NCBI RefSeq assembly: GCF_002208115.1
Contig: NZ_CP020946.1
Location: 2,976,001 to 3,040,000, forward strand
Source of the DNA: Bdellovibrio bacteriovorus
Lineage (GTDB): Bacteria; Bdellovibrionota; Bdellovibrionia; Bdellovibrionales; Bdellovibrionaceae
Reading direction: 5' to 3'
DNA: 64,000 bases
Shown: piece by piece, positions 62,411 to 64,000 of the stretch
Position numbering within the stretch: the stretch's first letter is position 1
Layout: every line of letters begins with the position of its first letter
Translations under genes and position numbers: made by a program
Notes under the pieces: model-generated
What the model was told of the DNA's origin: nothing
The model's database searches: none
Seen by the model: only the letters and a program-made list of their open reading frames with translations

Positions 62411-64000
62411 ATGGCAACTGATGTGAAACTGCCCGAGCTTGGAGAAGGCGTTACTGAAGGTGAATTGGTAAAATGGTTGGTAAAACCAGGCGATGCGGTC
62501 AAAGCGGACCAGGCTATCGCGGAAGTATTGACTGACAAAGCAACGGTAGAAGTTCCGTCACCGGTTGCAGGTGTCGTAAAAGATCTTAAATTCAAATCCG
62601 GCGACGTTGTAAAAGTCGGCGCGACGATGATCACTCTTGATGGTGCAGGCGCTGCAAAACCAGCAGCCGCTCAACCGGCAGCAGCAGCTCCGGCTCCAGC
62701 AGCTTCCACTCCAGCTCCGGCTGCAGGTGGCGGTAAGGCACAAGACGTAAAATTGCCTGAACTGGGCGAGGGCGTGACTGAGGGCGAACTGGTTAAATGG
62801 TTGGTAAAACCAGGTGACTCTGTAAAAGCAGATCAGGCGATCGCTGAAGTTCTGACGGACAAAGCGACTGTGGAAGTTCCGACTCCAGTGGCTGGTGTTG
62901 TAAAAGAATTGAAATTCAAATCCGGCGACGTGGTAAAAGTCGGTTCCACCATGATCATCCTTGAGGGTGCAGGTGGTGCCGCGGCTCCGAAAGCGGCTCC
63001 AAGTGCTGGTCCAGTGCAGTCTGCGCCTGCACACTCCGCGGCTCCTGCTGCGAAGGCAGCAGCTCCAGTGGCAACTGCTTCCAGCGACATCTTCCCACCT
63101 GTGGCAGACTCCAAAGTTCTGGCGACTCCGGCGACTCGTCGTCTAGCGCGTGAAATGGGCGTTGATATCAACTCTCTTACCGGAACTGGCCTTGCGGGTC
63201 GCGTGACTCGTGAAGACGTTATGTCCTCCGGTGGTGGCGCAGCTCCGGCAGCAGCGAAAGCGGCTCCAGCAGCAGCGGCTATGTCCATCCCGAAACCAGC
63301 ATACCAAGGCCCGGCAGGCGCAGCGGAAGAGCGCGTTCCTCTGATCGGTATCCGCAAGAAGATCGCTGAAAACATGCAGCGTTCTAAACACGTGATCCCG
63401 CACTTCACCATCATGGATGAAGCGAAAGTGGATGCGATGGTTGCTCTTCGCGAAAGCCTGAAAGAACACGCAGAGAAAAACGGCACGAAGATCACTTACC
63501 TTCCTATCGTTATGAAGGCTTTGATCGCGACGATCCGCGAATTCCCGATGTTCAATGCATCTATCGACGATGCGGCTGGCGAAATCGTTTACAAAAAGTA
63601 CTTCAACCTGGGCTTCGCAGCGGACACTCCAAACGGTCTTGTTGTTCCAGTGATCAAAAACGCGGACCAGAAGTCCATCCTGGAAATCTCCAAAGAGATC
63701 CTGGATCTTTCCAAGCGTGCGCGTGACGGCAAATTGAAACCGGATGAAATGAAGGGTGCAACTATCACTGTGACGAACATCGGTTCTATCGGTGGCACAT
63801 ACGCGACTCCAGTGATCAACCACCCTGAAGTGGCGATCCTGGGCATGTACAAAATCGACGAAAAAGTGGTTCTGAAAAACGGCCAGGTTTCCGCGATTAA
63901 AGTTATGAACTACACAATGACTGCCGATCACCGTTTGATCGACGGCGCTGTCGCTGCAAGATTCCTTGCTGCCTTCATCGGCCGCATCGAAAACCCAGGC
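62411..64000 (+). CDS. 2-oxoacid dehydrogenase E2 (dihydrolipoamide acyltransferase), partial at the right edge
   Basis: 530 codons present; probably about 10 residues missing at the end. Two lipoyl domains (about 3-80 and 111-188) with lipoyl Lys43 and Lys151 in TDKATVEVP, separated by Ala/Pro-rich linkers; peripheral subunit-binding domain (about 236-270, ATPATRRLAREMGVDINSLT); catalytic core with FNLGFAADTPNGLVVPVIKN and the active-site YTMTADHRLIDGAV. It transfers the acyl group from E1 to CoA, most likely in pyruvate dehydrogenase. ATG 62411 with GAAAGGAA upstream; an in-frame ATG at 62384 is weaker. No E1 gene lies upstream. Confidence 0.93.
   Translation, partial: MATDVKLPELGEGVTEGELVKWLVKPGDAVKADQAIAEVLTDKATVEVPSPVAGVVKDLKFKSGDVVKVGATMITLDGAGAAKPAAAQPAAAAPAPAASTPAPAAGGGKAQDVKLPELGEGVTEGELVKWLVKPGDSVKADQAIAEVLTDKATVEVPTPVAGVVKELKFKSGDVVKVGSTMIILEGAGGAAAPKAAPSAGPVQSAPAHSAAPAAKAAAPVATASSDIFPPVADSKVLATPATRRLAREMGVDINSLTGTGLAGRVTREDVMSSGGGAAPAAAKAAPAAAAMSIPKPAYQGPAGAAEERVPLIGIRKKIAENMQRSKHVIPHFTIMDEAKVDAMVALRESLKEHAEKNGTKITYLPIVMKALIATIREFPMFNASIDDAAGEIVYKKYFNLGFAADTPNGLVVPVIKNADQKSILEISKEILDLSKRARDGKLKPDEMKGATITVTNIGSIGGTYATPVINHPEVAILGMYKIDEKVVLKNGQVSAIKVMNYTMTADHRLIDGAVAARFLAAFIGRIENPG

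Noticed and set aside
62411-62975. Tandem DNA repeats at the right end as a possible repeat array
   Set aside because: They encode the two lipoyl domains of E2; unit length and coding context exclude CRISPR or satellite repeats.

Overview
The window looks like chromosomal DNA of a predatory bdellovibrio, close to Bdellovibrio bacteriovorus. This is inferred from gene content, not from a database match. The clues are a one-strand cluster matching the Myxococcus-type Agl/Glt gliding machinery, a secreted PBP4-type DacB of the kind used to remodel prey cell walls, many small secreted or lipobox proteins without recognisable homologues, roughly even GC, and tight gene packing with frequent GTG/TTG starts. 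There is no insertion sequence, prophage, CRISPR array or rRNA; the only RNA gene is tRNA-Ala(GGC).

Layout. 1-6 kb: metK (cut by the left edge), an orphan membrane sensor domain, hpf, a purine-salvage pair (apt plus nucleosidase), a solute-binding protein, rpoN. 6-8 kb: lptB and a long LptC protein with an apparent LptA-like part (LPS export). 8-20 kb: one long minus-strand run of TolQ/TolR motor proteins, FHA/TonB-like, TPR and outer-membrane barrel proteins (Agl/Glt gliding cluster), headed by kdsC. 20-22.7 kb: polar amino-acid ABC transporter. 22.7-25 kb: divergent lipoprotein with a degenerate tyrosine-phosphatase loop and a secreted Fam20C-like kinase candidate. 25-29.5 kb: four coupled genes for a VTC-type polyphosphate polymerase, a TolC channel, an HlyD adaptor fused to a DUF3616-like domain, and a DUF4956 membrane protein. 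29.7-36 kb: dacB, secreted proteins, a PQQ-dehydrogenase/cytochrome c/SH3 chimera. 36-44.7 kb: tRNA-Ala, small phosphatase, the engB-kdsB-pyrG-kdsD operon, an FHA-sigma54 activator, a FliL-like protein. 44.7-52 kb: polA, ftsB-like gene, ankyrin-katA, eno. 52-64 kb: solitary CpaF ATPase, periplasmic proteins (cupredoxin, DsbA-like, L,D-transpeptidase), a Zn alcohol dehydrogenase, sfsA, and the E2 subunit of a 2-oxoacid dehydrogenase running off the right edge.

Working together. Envelope biogenesis dominates: kdsC, kdsD, kdsB and pyrG supply CMP-Kdo, and LptB/LptC export the finished LPS. The gliding cluster couples an inner-membrane proton motor to outer-membrane barrels. The strongest candidate for an undescribed system is the VTC/DUF4956/HlyD/TolC operon, whose parts would span cytosol, inner membrane, periplasm and outer membrane, as expected for synthesis and export of polyphosphate. 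The neighbouring secreted kinase-like and phosphatase-like pair is the second. Several 3' and 5' untranslated regions (metK, apt, rpoN, eno) carry marked RNA-like secondary structure.
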